A DNA stretch of 64,000 bases, taken from contig OX291547.1 of the NCBI GenBank assembly GCA_946406115.1, positions 6,205,001 to 6,269,000 of the forward strand, given 5' to 3'. The position numbers were made by a program, and so were the translations under genes. This DNA is from Apoda limacodes (Eukaryota; Arthropoda; Insecta; Lepidoptera; Limacodidae). Positions 44,346 through 57,100 of the stretch are shown piece by piece. The notes below the pieces were generated by a model. The model ran no database searches. It was not told the DNA's origin and worked only from the letters and a program-made list of their open reading frames with translations. The stretch's first letter is position 1. Every line of letters starts with the position of its first letter.

Positions 44346-47300
44346 AGACGTTGTCACGTCAACAGTCAATATTAGTACGGAAGTTTTCAAATGAAATCAT
44401 CAAAGCTTCTACCTTCCCTGATAGTTTGAACATGATGATTGTATTGAATACAGTTATCACTAGGCACTATAATATATATTGTTAAACTTGAAACTGGTTT
44501 GACGACAACGACATCAGCTCGCTCTACACGTTAACGCTCTGATACTAGTATCGACGAGGAAGTGCCACTTTATGCATAACAATTAACTATGCACAATTAT
44601 TTGGCTTACATAAAGTTACTAGCTTGAGAACAAAGAATCTAAAGTAAAAGAACTCCTTTTTATGTATTTCTTCTTAACCTAGATACGAAGTATTTTAGTT
44701 TCGTATTCAGATCGGAAACAAGCTGTAATATGTTGCATTTTTTGTAAATATCGGTGTTACAAATTAAGATTCACAAAGCTCCGAATGTGTATTACAGGTG
44801 GATATAATTTTTTTTTCAATTCCTAATTTCGTTTTGGTACGAATTCAGCATAAAATATATACCAATTATTTTAGGATTCTGGTTGTACATACGTTGTTTT
44901 TTATCAAGTGCTTACCATGTATTACATAAATTGATTTATTTAATACAAATGGTTTCAAAGTGCTTTCGTCATATTACTGGCTCTACCTTTTGATGAGCTG
45001 TTTTCTTTTATTAGTTAGGCGAAAGGTTACCTTACCTATTAGATTTTTTCCATCACTCATTTTCATGTCACTCGTGCCGCAAAACCATGAGGGGTTAATA
45101 ATGGTCTAGCGGGCACTATAGGGGCGTGTTCACATGCTAACTGTACCACCCTTGAGCAGGCGGGCAGGCAGCATTGTGTAACGCGCACCGTTACGTCAAG
45201 TTGGCGCCGTCCATCAGATATAAAACTTACTGATATGTAACGGGAACAAACATTGTCAAGATATCATTTCTTATGTACAACCATAGTTCGGATTATGTTT
45301 CTATAGAACAAGATCGATGAATTGTGAGTTAGACATTAAATCAAAAATAGCAGCCTGTACAACGCCTGATATTGATATAATTACCTACTTTAAATTGCTA
45401 CAAATATTATCAAGTCTTGTATGTAATATAGAGTTTGATGTATCCATATAAGCAAATCAGTATCATTATTAATATGTAACAATAAACAGTATCGTTTTCT
45501 GTTGATTATTTTTGAGCTAGTGCATAATTCAGGAAATATAAAATGCCTACAGTGTTTATTTTTTACTTTATTGTTAAAACAAATATACTCTGCCGAACTG
45601 CAATGCAGATTGTGTTAAATGTGACGGCTTTCTTTAATAAGCCTGAAAAAATATCATTGTTACGAATGTGACATAAATATTTTCTACACACTACATCTTA
45701 CGGCTTACGTCTTACAGACCTAATTTTTGCTAGTGTTCATTTTTGGCGAAAAGAAATAAGGTGTCCGGAAGTCAGAAAGGGGACAGATATAGGTCAGTCA
45801 TGACAAAGGAATTACCACCCCCATTCTATTCCACCCCATTACGTACATCGCTCAATTATCAGTGTGGCTTTGTCTATTTCTCTCTTACGTACTCTTTATA
45901 TCTCTCTCGCTATTTCAGGTGCTTATAAAACTTGAAAATATTAAGAACTTACTATTACTATTCCTACTTCCCATTCTGTTTGTCGTTCCGGCGTTGTGAC
46001 GGCTAAATCACTGAATTGATTTTGATGAAACTTAGAATAAAGATAGATCATCATTCAAGGATAGAGAAAAGGTATATTAGTTAGTTAGTATGTTGCTTCT
46101 ATTTTTAAAATAAAAAATAATGCCTGCAAAAAAATTATAGCAACTATTCAGCCCGTTATACTGTGGTATGGTTACAGGTTAGAGACCCATTTTTTCTCAT
46201 TAATTTTTTTCTATAATATTTTTTTAGTGTTTACAAAACACAGTATTTATCTACTCAATGAGCTCTAAACAGCGATACCTCACTAGATAGGGTAGGTCAA
46301 AATAATTTTTCGCGTCCTCTTTTGCGTTTTCGCGTAACTACGGTACGGAACCATAAAAATCAGCAAAAACAGAGACGAAACATGCGTGACGTAATTTATG
46401 GATCGCCGGTATATTGTGGTCGGTCCCTTATCAAATATTGTTTTGCATTTTTTTTTTTACACGGGCTGCTTTGCGTAATTTATGTGTAGGAGGTTTTAAT
46501 TGGGCATGTTAATATTCTAAGCGTGTTAAAAGCAACGAAAAAAAAATTAAAGTTAATACACTTTATCATCTGACTCTTGATCGCTCAAACCAATGCACGA
46601 CCTTCGCCCTCTGTATTTTTTTTTTGCCTGATAATCGGAATTGGAAATGAAGTAATAGTTTCTGTGTGGAATAGGAAATTATCAACCCTTTTACTATCAC
46701 CCTTTAAACTCAGTCTCAACCATAAAGTCCCATTTTACTATTTTGATACGGAAGCCTAAAAATCACAGAGAATCACAGACCCGGGTAAAATGGTAGCAAC
46801 TAGATAAGTAATAGACTTCTTTATTATTTTGTTTGTACGGACAGGTCCCTAAACTAGAGATAAAATACAAGTTGTCGGTCAGCATTTAATTTTATCACAC
46901 ACTATTTTACTATCTAAATACAACACATTTACCATGTACCACGAAATTGTTACAATATTAAAAATAATTTTAACATTGAATAAAATATCCCACTAAGCAA
47001 ACTGTCGCCAGTAGGTATTCTATTTGTGGCTGGGTCAATGTTAACGCGAGTTAATTAAAAACGCCACTATCTCGCGTCGAGCACGCTGTCAATTTCAATA
47101 CGCGATGTTAAGTGTCCACAATTAAGCGTGTGTAATTTTCCGAACTACATAATTCATCTATTTGTAGAATGCTCTGTGGGAGCAGAGATACATTTATAGC
47201 TTAAATTTCCGTGTTTATGATTATATGTCTTGTATGTCATTTTACTTATTAGTCAAAAGGAGTTTTAAAATATTCTTAATAAAGAAAACGGATAACTGCT

Positions 47301-48899
47301 TGAAAAGAAAAGCTTGGTTAACTTGTCGGTAATTGCACTAATTACTTATGACGATAAGTTGCGAAAAACAAAACAATGTTTCAATAAACTAAAAGACCTT
47401 AAAGGCGGCCATATTTATCAATTCATTTAATTATAAATATAAGTTAAATAATAAATAATTCATACTAAAATATGCCTACTACTACTATGTTACCTTTTTA
47501 CCATTAAATTGTTAAATCAATTGTATGGCCACCACATAGGGTACTTACCTAATCACAGTTGGAGGTTAGGATACAAACAATAAATTGTTCAAAACTAAAT
47601 AGGCAGTCAGGTACTTTAAGGTTTGTCTTTTCTAATTTGTTATAAAGAGAACACGATTCGCGGCACTCTTCATTTAAACGAATTAACTTAAAAACTTATT
47701 TTTGAGACTAATAAAACGTAAAAATAAAAATAAAGTTTAAAAGCTATACAGGATTAAGGTTTTTCATACAAACGATCTCGAATAAGATTAAAGGTTAATA
47801 AAATCCTAATTTAGGATTTTGGAAAACTACAGACATAGATATTCGGCTTGAGATCATGCCTACGAAATTTGACAATATTTGATCAGTAAATGTCCAGTAC
47901 AAGTAGGAAATGCGTTTGTATAAAACACGCTGTGAAGCGCCGCGAATCGTATCCTCTTAATGAAGGTGTACTGAACAAAAAAAACATTATCGATAACTAC
48001 AGGGATGAATCTTTTGCAACAACGAACGAAAACTAGACGAATACGCGTACCAAAACAAATCTACTCTTTCAATTCCAAGTTACATTTTAAAATTCTCAAT
48101 TCCTAGCGTCGATAGTGAAGAAAATTGGCACAAAGATAGCTTGCATATTAACAATATACATGTCCTATATATAACCTATGTATATAGATACCGCAGGATT
48201 CGATTTTTGTAACATAAAAAGCGAGGAACAGGCAGCAGTTTTCTATAAATGGTGACTTTACCGTTGAAGTTTTGAGTAACATAACTTACTATCCAACATC
48301 TGCAGGTTGTTATTGAAATTAATTTATATGCGAGGTCGCAATTCGGCTGCGACACGACTTTGACTAATTTATATCGGATCTGAATAATTTGAGTGGGCAA
48401 GGCAAAAAGTTAATCGGTCGTCACACACAGACAGACTAAATTCACAGGTCTGCAGTGATTTGAGAGGTCGGGGGGGGGAGGCTCTTTATATTTGATGACT
48501 GAGTCTTATAGATATTGGAGCGCTGATTATTATAAAAATTGTGAAAAGTCTTCCATATTCTTCGCTATATTCATAATTGTTGTATTTTTTTGAAATAGCC
48601 TAGGCTGACACAATCAAAAACTTATGAAATTTATATCAATGTTTTATTAACAAACATAGTTTTTAAGTAGATGCAATTAGCCTCTACTAACTGGTTCTCA
48701 CAAACGATTTAACACAATTTACTTAATTAACCAATTGACTTATTTTCTTTGTTCGAAAAAGGTGAAATTTAAGGTTATTTTTTATTTTTTTGGTTCTGTT
48801 AATTTTTTTTTTTCATTACAAAAGGGTTGATGACAGTAGAAAAAATATTCTGTGTTAAGTATAAATACACATAACCTTTTACGGAATCCGTACTTAGTC
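44346..48899. other. unassigned sequence with minor repeat fragments
   Basis: 45060-45200 is relatively GC-rich (CGGGCAGGCAGC, GGCGCCGTCC). 45950-46070 (TTTGTCGTTCCGGCG, TGATTTTGATGAAAC) resembles a Helitron/RTE-like repeat. 46335-46357 (TACGGTACGGAACC) is a fragment of the GGTTCCGT repeat. No gene with recognisable domains. Confidence 0.35.
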
Positions 48900-49376
48900 C
48901 AAAAGGTAATTAGCGGAACCCTACTATTAAAACTCCGCTGTCCGTCCGTCTGCCACCAGGCTGTATCTCATGAACCGTGATAGTACGACAGTTGAAATTT
49001 GAAGACAGAAGATGTATTTCTGTTGCCGCTATAACAACAAATACTTAAAAACAGAATAAAATACAAGGGATGATCAGAAAGTAATGATAATCGGATATTT
49101 ATAGTATTCACAAAAATCTAAAAAAATAGAGAGCTTGCTTAAACTTTCACTAGTAGGTACAGGTTAAAGGTATTTAAAAACACGGTTTTTGAAACTTCAT
49201 TCATTTTATGTCAAGTGAGAGCCGTCATCAAAACTTCTACATGAAAATGTTCTTATGTTTTATATAGCTATATTACTACTTTTTGATCACACCTCGTAAT
49301 TTCCATACAAAAAACGTGATGGTTTTGCCGTTTTTCATCATTTCATCAGTGCGCGAGTCCGACTCGCACTTGGCCA
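48900..49376 (-). repeat. GGTTCCGT-type dispersed repeat, reversed, with nested MITE
   Basis: Left part AGCGGAACCCTACTATTAAA, a CCGTCCGTCTG block, CACCAGGCTGTATCTCATGA and TATAACAACAAATACTTAAA; right part AACGTGATGGTTTTGCCG and GCGCGAGTCCGACTCGCACT then TGGCC. A 233-bp MITE with TA flanks interrupts it at 49064-49296. Confidence 0.75.
49064..49296. mobile_element. mariner-type MITE
   Basis: Left end CAAGGGATGATCAGAAAGTA; right end, in reverse complement, CGAGGTGTGATCAAAAAGTA, both continuing (A)TAAT/GTAAT. Flanking TA at 49062-49063 and 49297-49298. These are mariner-type ends and target. It is only 233 bp and non-coding, and lies inside the dispersed repeat, so it is the younger of the two. 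Confidence 0.8.
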
Positions 49377-49925
49377 CAAGTTCCAAGCAAAAATTTTAAA
49401 TGGAAATCTCACAATCGGAGCTTTAACGAAAAAAGACAAGATACCATAAAAGTGTTGGAGCATTGTTATTTGTTTATTTATGTATATTTAAGGTGTTAGC
49501 AGTATTTTTAAATAATTTAGTATTTACGGTATTTAATATATATTTTTTTTCTTAACTAAGGTATAACATAATAGTATTTTATGCGATCTCTCCCATAGGG
49601 GTTTTTCAATATAGCCTGAGGGTGATAATTAAAAACTGAGTACATATTATTGGTAAACAGCGCAGGAACACACCCTGGAATCAGTCATAAAATCCCGGAG
49701 GGGGGGACTCAACTAAAAATCTGCAGGCCTGTTGTTATAGCAGAACACCCATGTTAACATAAATACTAAGCAGGACTATACTTTATTTCGTCACAAATGT
49801 AAAAATGACGATTGCTTTTTTGAAGTGACAGGCCTAAATTCGGATAAATTGGTGGGTCTATAAACAATATTACAAGCCAGGATTTATAGGATCCCTTTTC
49901 ATAATTAAAATTCCCCTTAAAATCC

Positions 49926-50065
49926 ATACTAATATTATAAATGCGAAAGTAACTCTGTCTGTTTGTTTGTCTGTCTGATACCTCTTCACGCTTTAAGCGC
50001 TGTACCGATTAAGATGAAATTTGGCATAGAGATTGTATGAGTTCTTTTCTAAGTTTTAATTAACA
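49926..50065 (+). mobile_element. Helitron-like (Lep1-type) 5' portion
   Basis: CATACTAATATTATAAATGC followed by GAAAGTAACTCTGTCTG, a (TGTT/TGTC)n run and CGCTGTACCGATTAAGATGA with AATTTGGCATAGAG. The 3' half is replaced by unrelated sequence. Confidence 0.6.
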
Positions 50066-50232
50066 GTGATTATTTGTGTCGCTTTCATCACAAAAAAGCA
50101 ACCACAACCCATATCGAGCGCGTCGACCAAAGCACCCGCCAAAGGATTCAAACGATTACATTTGAAAAAGCAATTTCAAAAAAATTAAATGTTATCAAAA
50201 CACGTGATCGTAACCATACCAATACCAAATGA

Positions 50233-50415
50233 ATGTTATGTATCAAACAGATTCGATCTGTCGACAAAGTGTCTCCAACCCACGACTATCTCATGAGCAG
50301 AGAATGCTTGGCAAACTACATAGACGACTTCGGCATTGAAACCGCCAACATCTCCCCCAGTATCGTATCCAAACTATTTATCGATGGTTTCGTAGCTACA
50401 ATAATGTTTCCTTAA
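50233..50415 (+). other. coding-like orphan segment
   Basis: An open frame of 60 codons with C-rich third positions (for example CCC ACG.. CTC ATG AGC), unlike the AT-rich chance frames elsewhere. The peptide includes HDYLMSRECLANYIDDFGIE. I recognise no family. It follows a Helitron-like head and may be an eroded exon or transposon gene piece. Confidence 0.25.
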
Positions 50416-51200
50416 CAAGAAGTTCGTAGACCCAGTGGTTTGTTTTGGGCTAAGCGTTCATAAGTCAGTCAGAAGGTTTTCAATATACTACGAAAGGTCA
50501 AAATATCCATCTTATACCTTTAAACGAGCAATTCTTGTATATATATATAAATATTTTATGTCATCTAGTATGTAAAGACACTAACATATTAAGGCATAAG
50601 TGTATGTATTTACTCTAGATCCGAAACATTTATTGAAGGGAGTGAAATCTGAATAGTTAACTGTCGTATATAAATACTATAAATATACTATAAACAGATA
50701 AATAGAAAACTGTTTTAGATATTGTAAGATCTTAGAACAGCTAAATGTGTAACATGCATCCGAAGCACGTCGTAGATAGTCATGAAAAGTATGTTATAAT
50801 TACAGTTATAGCAAGGTCTTATAGGACAACTTTTATATATTACCTGCAAGTGTTTATGTTCTATACAAATAATCGTTATTAACTTGTAATTGCCTTGATA
50901 CTAATATATATAATTTACTGTTTATATCACAGAACTGGTTCTTAACCCAAGATGACAAAATTGTAGCCACGCAATCAAGGTTGGTGACTGAATGTCTGTC
51001 AAAATGTTGTTTGACCTTTCAATGGGATAAAATATCAAGGTGGGACACCGGATATCACGCATAATATAGGTCAAGTTTACGAATGTGATTAATTTGTCAT
51101 TTTACTAACGCGATCCCGTACCAATGATTTTATTGGATGGTATCCAAATAGCGGACATAAGTATTAGTCACTTAGTCCCCTACGCAGTTTCATAGTTTTT
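50416..51200. other. unassigned sequence, no gene seen
   Basis: AT-rich, nothing recognised. Confidence 0.35.
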
Positions 51201-51352
51201 AAGGACTACAGTATGGGGTTCTTCAATAAAGAAGTTTTTGAAGGGTCGTCAAATCGTGAGTAATACCCCTGGTGTTGCAAACGTTCATAGGCTACGGTGA
51301 CCGTTACCACCAGGCAGACCTTAAGCTTGTATGCCACCTTAGTCATGTAAAA
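51201..51352 (+). mobile_element. 5'-truncated LINE copy (3' end)
   Basis: AAGGACTACAGTATGGGG to CTTGTATGCCACCTTAGTCA matches the last codons and 3' end of the LINE, with a small deletion after AAAGAAGTT and several substitutions. An A-rich tail follows at 51350. Confidence 0.8.
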
Positions 51353-52527
51353 AAATAATTAAAAAGTTATTCCTGGTCATTGATATGTCTAGAAACAGCG
51401 CCATCATCTGGTGTAAATCTGGATAAGGCTTGAATTATGGAGCAACTGATACAAATACGTTCATGCTTTTTTTTTAAGTACAGATAATACATGGAAGACA
51501 CCCAGACTGATGACAAAAAAATGTTACAAACCATTGATATAATAAATATGATTCGCAAATAGAAATCACTCCCTCATTTCTTCAGACAGGCTACCAAGGC
51601 CGTTATAAATTTTTGGCCAAAATAACAGCCATATATTATGCAAATAGAAATTTGACTGGACCAGATAGGTTTTTGAGTAGAACAGTTCTTATTGTCAAAA
51701 AGTTAAGATATACATCATATACACACGGGTATCAATGAAATAACTATTGAAGAGAAAAAGAAAAAAGAAGAATTTATAAATAAGAATCAGCAACGTAGAA
51801 TGTAAGACTTATCAAGCCTGGCTAAACTGAAAATACAATACAAGAAATAAAGAGACTATCACGAGACATCTCCTTTTATAAAAAAAAAATATTATAGAGT
51901 AATAATTATTTGCCTACTTTCTTTTTAAAACATAACGGTACGTCGTCATCGATTTGTATATATAGAATTTTAAAGGTCAAACTTTGTAATAGGCTTTATA
52001 AGAATTGATTTGTAAAATTGTATTTTTAGATTGAAGAAGCTGTAAAGTTTGCAATACATTAAATAAATAAATAAATAAATCTCAAAAACAACTTTTTGCA
52101 TTCAGTGTGTTGCACAATATTCAAATCATAGATTTAAATATCCTTATAAAATGGACTTAAGTCATGTTTGACGTAACATAACCCCGAAATAATTATCAAA
52201 GAAGAAAGACAAACATGACATAATCGTCACTGAAACATGTTTACTTTATTTACAAGTCAAACTAAATCTTCAAAATGTTTTAATACTTAAAAACATTATA
52301 GTGATACGATCCTAAAGCATAGTGGCCCAACGCTTGACAATTCCAGTCGGATTTTAATATTATATCACCTCGTATTGTAGCCGACACTTATAATGCAATT
52401 GCATTTGATGATGAATCGTCTATGTTTAAAGTGATAGATATATCTCGTGATGACGTTTTTAACCGGGAGTAATATTATAGCGGCTTTTATTTCAATGAGA
52501 CTGCGTTTCAGCGTACCGACTCGTTTA
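51353..52527. other. unassigned sequence
   Basis: Contains an (AAAT)n microsatellite at 52061-52080. Nothing else recognised. Confidence 0.35.
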
Positions 52528-53700
52528 TCACGTCACGTCTAGATAACCCTCAGGCTGCTTCATATGAAGTTCTACCTTAGCTGTGACATTTAGGACAACA
52601 TTCGACTCATCTAACTGTCGCGCTATCAAAGTTTCTTCGGTTGATGAGTATATAAAGAAACCGAAGCGAAGGATAAGTGGACCACGGCGGTCCCCAGGCA
52701 TAACACCTTGCATGTCAGGAGATCTCCTCTTTGCCGCCGCCTCCACAGTCTAAATATGGAGACGCGCCCGTTGTAGCACATGTCCTTTTCTGTCTCTTAA
52801 ACTATTTATAATTTTAAGCTCAATTAGATGTTTCGATGAGACGCGAAGGAAGGATAAACACACTTTGCCTTTATAATATTAAAGTATGTATAACGATTGC
52901 AGACCTTTTTGTCCATTGAGTAGGTCAACTAGATCACAGATATGGTTCCCACTTAGTGAGTTTCTATTTCTTCTTCTCTTGCGATTTTTGTTTGTCAGGA
53001 CATTCCATAGCTTCTTTGAAACCTAACGGTTCTTTTGGATTGTGAAGGTTTTCGTTTTTTCCAGCAGCTGCCAAAACCAAATATTAACTTTCACGAGCTG
53101 TGATTAAATTGTGATTCGATCTTTCTCTTTCAATTGTATTTTCTTTGGGATACGTAGTGTAGATTCATTATCATCGACAGAGTCATGACACCTGCTTTTT
53201 TTTAATTCGGTACGCTGGTTCAGCTTGTTGGATGTCGCTTGTAGTTTTAACTTAACAGTGTTGCAAAATTTCATAGTCATTTTGATTATCTATATCACTT
53301 TTGCTCTCGCCCTGTTTGATACCCTTAGTTTCAGTTGTCCACGAAGAAACTCTTCGGCAATGAAATATGTAGAGAGCTCATTTCATTATGTATGTGTATT
53401 CGATTGTATTGGGATATATTTTGTTTTCGAAGATATGAATAGGATTTTAAAGCTTTGGATGTTTCAGAGAATCCCACAAGCATCCGAAGAATTTCCTTTG
53501 GTGCATATTTATGACCAGTAGCGGTGCCTTTTCTAAGAACATGTCTTGTAACCAAGTATGTACAAGAGTTTAATATTTAGCATTCTGCCGACCCATAGTT
53601 CGAATATTGTTTGCAGGTCTATTATATAAGACATGTTATTTGCAGTTGCTATTGCTTTTCCCCATAATTTTAGTAGTACCTTTGCATCAATCAGCTTATA
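52528..53700 (-). pseudogene. decayed Ty1/copia-type pol (integrase C-terminus to reverse transcriptase)
   Basis: On the minus strand, in order, several frames carry copia-type pieces. About 53576-53608 reads FELWVGRMLN followed by a GYKT, resembling the ELW.GR.P.. block of the integrase C-terminal region. 53331-53555 encodes GHKYAPK and GFSETSKA (53451-53474), the typical post-integrase block (usually close to FVGYS.TSKAYR). At 52543-52563 MKQPEGY, a near-diagnostic copia reverse-transcriptase motif, is preserved inside a 72-codon open frame (52528-52746). Frames are broken by stops and shifts and no LTRs were identified. The product would have been a polyprotein that integrates and copies the element; nothing functional remains. 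Confidence 0.6.
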
Positions 53701-54145
53701 ACATAATCAAACGTACTTTTTTACGTTTTAGTTAGTACTTTTACAGTTGGCTTTTTCAAATTATACTTTACATGACAATGATGTTTTTGAAATTGTTTTC
53801 AACCAACCAGACTGACCATACTTAGACCAGTCTTACTCGTATTAGTATATAGAAAAATATTTTAGATATTTTTATCTATTGAAAACCATATTATGAAGTT
53901 TGCGCGTCATTACGATCTATCATTTTTCAAGTTTTTACCTTACTAAGTTTTCGAGAAAAACGTCTGCGCCAGTGTTTGTCCACGGTAGTAATCTTAAAGG
54001 GGTTCCGTTTTTACTTTTAAGCTATGGAACCCTTTGCAAGAAATACAGAGGTGTCATTTACAAATAACTTTATCGGTTTTTGTACCCGACGATGCGATAA
54101 AACGCTAAACCGGTCGTAGTTTTATTAATTAAATATTGTGAAACA

Positions 54146-54147
<2 letters not shown>
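53701..54147. other. unassigned sequence with a GGTTCCGT fragment
   Basis: GGGGTTCCGTTTTTACTTTT and a CTATGGAACCCTTTGC at 53999-54039 are a small remnant of the GGTTCCGT dispersed repeat. Nothing else seen. Confidence 0.4.
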
Positions 54148-54183
<36 letters not shown>

Positions 54184-57100
54184 CCACTAAGGTGGCAAAC
54201 AAGCTTACGGCCCGCCTGATGGTAAGCGGTCACCGTAGCCTATGGACGCTTGCAACACCAGGGGTATCACTTGCGCGTTGCCGACCCTTCAGAAATCTAA
54301 TAACTTCTTTCTTGAAGAACTCCATACTGTAGTCCTTGCAGAATACCTTGGCAGGGAGCTCATTCCACAACTTAAGCGTTCGCGGGAGGAAGTTTCTCTG
54401 AAACCGCACTGTACGCGACCATTTAGGTTCTAAAGTGTGAGAATGGATTCCCTGCCGATGGCGAGCGGTGCGATGGTAGAAAGTAGCCGTGGGCATCATT
54501 TCGAACAATTCCTCAGAACACAACCCATTGTACAAGCGGTAGAACACACACAGTGAGGCAAAGTCTCTCCTTAGACTTAAGGGCTCGATACCGCAAGTGA
54601 GTTTGGAATCGTCGACAATTCTCACAGCCCGTCGTTGAACCGAGTCAAAAGGGCCAAGCTGGTATCCGGGTGCACCTGCCCAGAGATGGCAGCAGTACTC
54701 CATATGGGGCCGAACTTGCGACTTGTAAAGTAACAACCTTTGCCCCGACGTGAAGCACTGCTTCGCTCTGTTGAGTACACCAAGTTTTTTGGACGCCAGC
54801 TTCACCTTATCTGATAAATGATCTCGGAACTGAACATCGCTGGAGATGTCGACACCAAGGATCCCAATGCTCTTGGAGATGGAGAGGGGAGTGTTCTGGA
54901 ATTGTGGGACTACAGTGAATGGAGTTTTCTTAGCGGTGAACGCGCACACTTGTGTCTTTGTAGGGTTGAATCGGACCAAGTTTACCCGTCCCCAGTCAGA
55001 GACCTGGGACAGTGTGGTCTCGATTTGAGACACAAGTTCTCCGCGGTTTTCCTCCACAACGGAACGAGGGATGTTTGCACGACCCGTGTAAAAAGCGTCT
55101 CCAGTACTGTCATCTGCATAGCAATGTATGTTGTTCATGTCCAACATGTCATTGATATGCAGTAGAAACAGCGTAGGAGACAGCACAGAGCCTTGCGGGA
55201 CACCAGCATTAATGTCCATGCTATCAGAGCAACTACCGTCAACTACGGCTCGTATGCGTCTGCCGGACAAAAAGCTAGCCACCCATTTGCACAAACCCTC
55301 GGGCACTCCGTAAGATGGCAACTTCGATAGAAGACCGCGGTGCCAGACCCGATCGAACGCCTTCGCTATGTCCAGGCTACATGCCAATGCCTCCCCCTGA
55401 CTCTCAATGGCTAGTGCCCATCGGTGTGTGAGATACACTAGAAGGTCACCAGTCGAGCGACCGTGGCGAAAGCCATATTGGCGGTCGCTGAGCAGGTCAT
55501 GTTTTTCTAGGTATCTCAAAAGCTGTGTGTTGATCACACGCTCCATCACCTTAGAGAGGAGAGAGGTAATAGCGATAGGCCTGTAATTCGATGGATCTGA
55601 TCTATCGCCCTTTTTGGGCACCGGGTGCACATTCGCAGTCTTCCATGAAGACGGAAATTGCCTAGTGTGGTAGGAAAGCGCGAAGAGGCGCGTGAGTACA
55701 GGACATAACTCAGGAGCACACTGCTTAAGCACCACTGCTGGTATACCGTCTGGCCCACTCGACTTATGAACGTCTAGAGAGAGCAACGCCCGCCTGACCT
55801 CCCGCTGCGTTATGGAGATTTCCGGCATGGTCTTACCGCACCACGGTATAGTAGGTGGTACAGCGCCTTCATCGTTCATATTCGAGTTCGAGGCAAAGAG
55901 ACTGCCCAGTAGATCGGCTTTCTCTTTAGCACTATGGGCCAAGTCACCATCGGTCTTTCGCAGTGGTGGTAACGACGACTGGCAGAAGTTCCCTTCGGCA
56001 GCTTTGGCAAGCGACCAGAAAGCACGACTCCCAGAAGGATAGCTCGCAAGTCGCCCACCTATTTTGCCGATGAATTGGAATTTTGCTCTGGCAGTTGCTT
56101 TCTTACTGAACCTCGAGGCAGCATTTAATTTGCGTTTTAACTCAGAAATATTCGGATCCTTATTAAAACGAGCCGTGGTCCAAGCCTCGTATGCATTTTG
56201 CTTAAGAATTTTAGCTTTTCTGCAAGACCTATTAAACCACGGTCGTTTTTTGACGCCGGCAGCTACTCGCGGGTTAGGAATATAGCATTCCATACCAGCA
56301 AGGATTGTCTCAGTGACTGCGGCTGCGCAGACGTCAGGATCTTCTGAGTTAAAGCAGATCTGCCTCCACGGGTACGATGCGTAAAATTCTCGCAATCCAT
56401 CCCAGTCTGCCGACTTATAGTGCCACACACGACGCCAATTAGTTGGCCCAGAAGGATCAGGTTGTGTGCATGACACTTGAGTCCGAACGAGACAGTGGTC
56501 CGAGGAGCCAAGAGGCGCATCCACTGAGACGGAGTATCCGTCCGGACGAGTAGTCAGCAGAAGGTCCAGTAAGGAGCTCGTATGTTCCTCTATATCTGGT
56601 ATTCTCGTTGGAGAAAGTACCAGCTGAGAGAATCCATAGGTCAGAGCAAATTCGTGAGCAGATATCCCAGCATAGTTATTGGTTCGAGAACTGAGCCACT
56701 CGCGATGGTGGGCGTTAAAGTCTCCCAAAATAACTAGTTCTGCTGTGGGATATTGCTCTAGAACTTTGTCAGTCGTCAAACTCAGGTGCGTGAAGAGTCG
56801 AGTTACGTCCGTGTCACCGCTATGAGACCTGTATAGGCACGCATACATACGAGTGTGACCGCCGTAATCTACGCGCACCCACAATATCGACAGGTCCCTG
56901 TCTTCAAGGCTATGAAGGCGGCGACAGCAGATATCCTCCCGGACGAACATACATACACCGGCACGACTCACGAAATTGTGCTCAAATTTGTAACCGGGAT
57001 AATGAAGGTATGATGTATCGGCCGGGCAGGATATCTGCGTCTCCGTTAGAAAAAGAATGGTCGGCTGCGCAGTCTCCAAATGGAGGTGGACTGCGTTAAG

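Noticed and set aside
53225..53521. 98-codon plus-strand frame
   Set aside because: It lies opposite the copia integrase-type remnant, whose motifs on the minus strand explain the sequence better.
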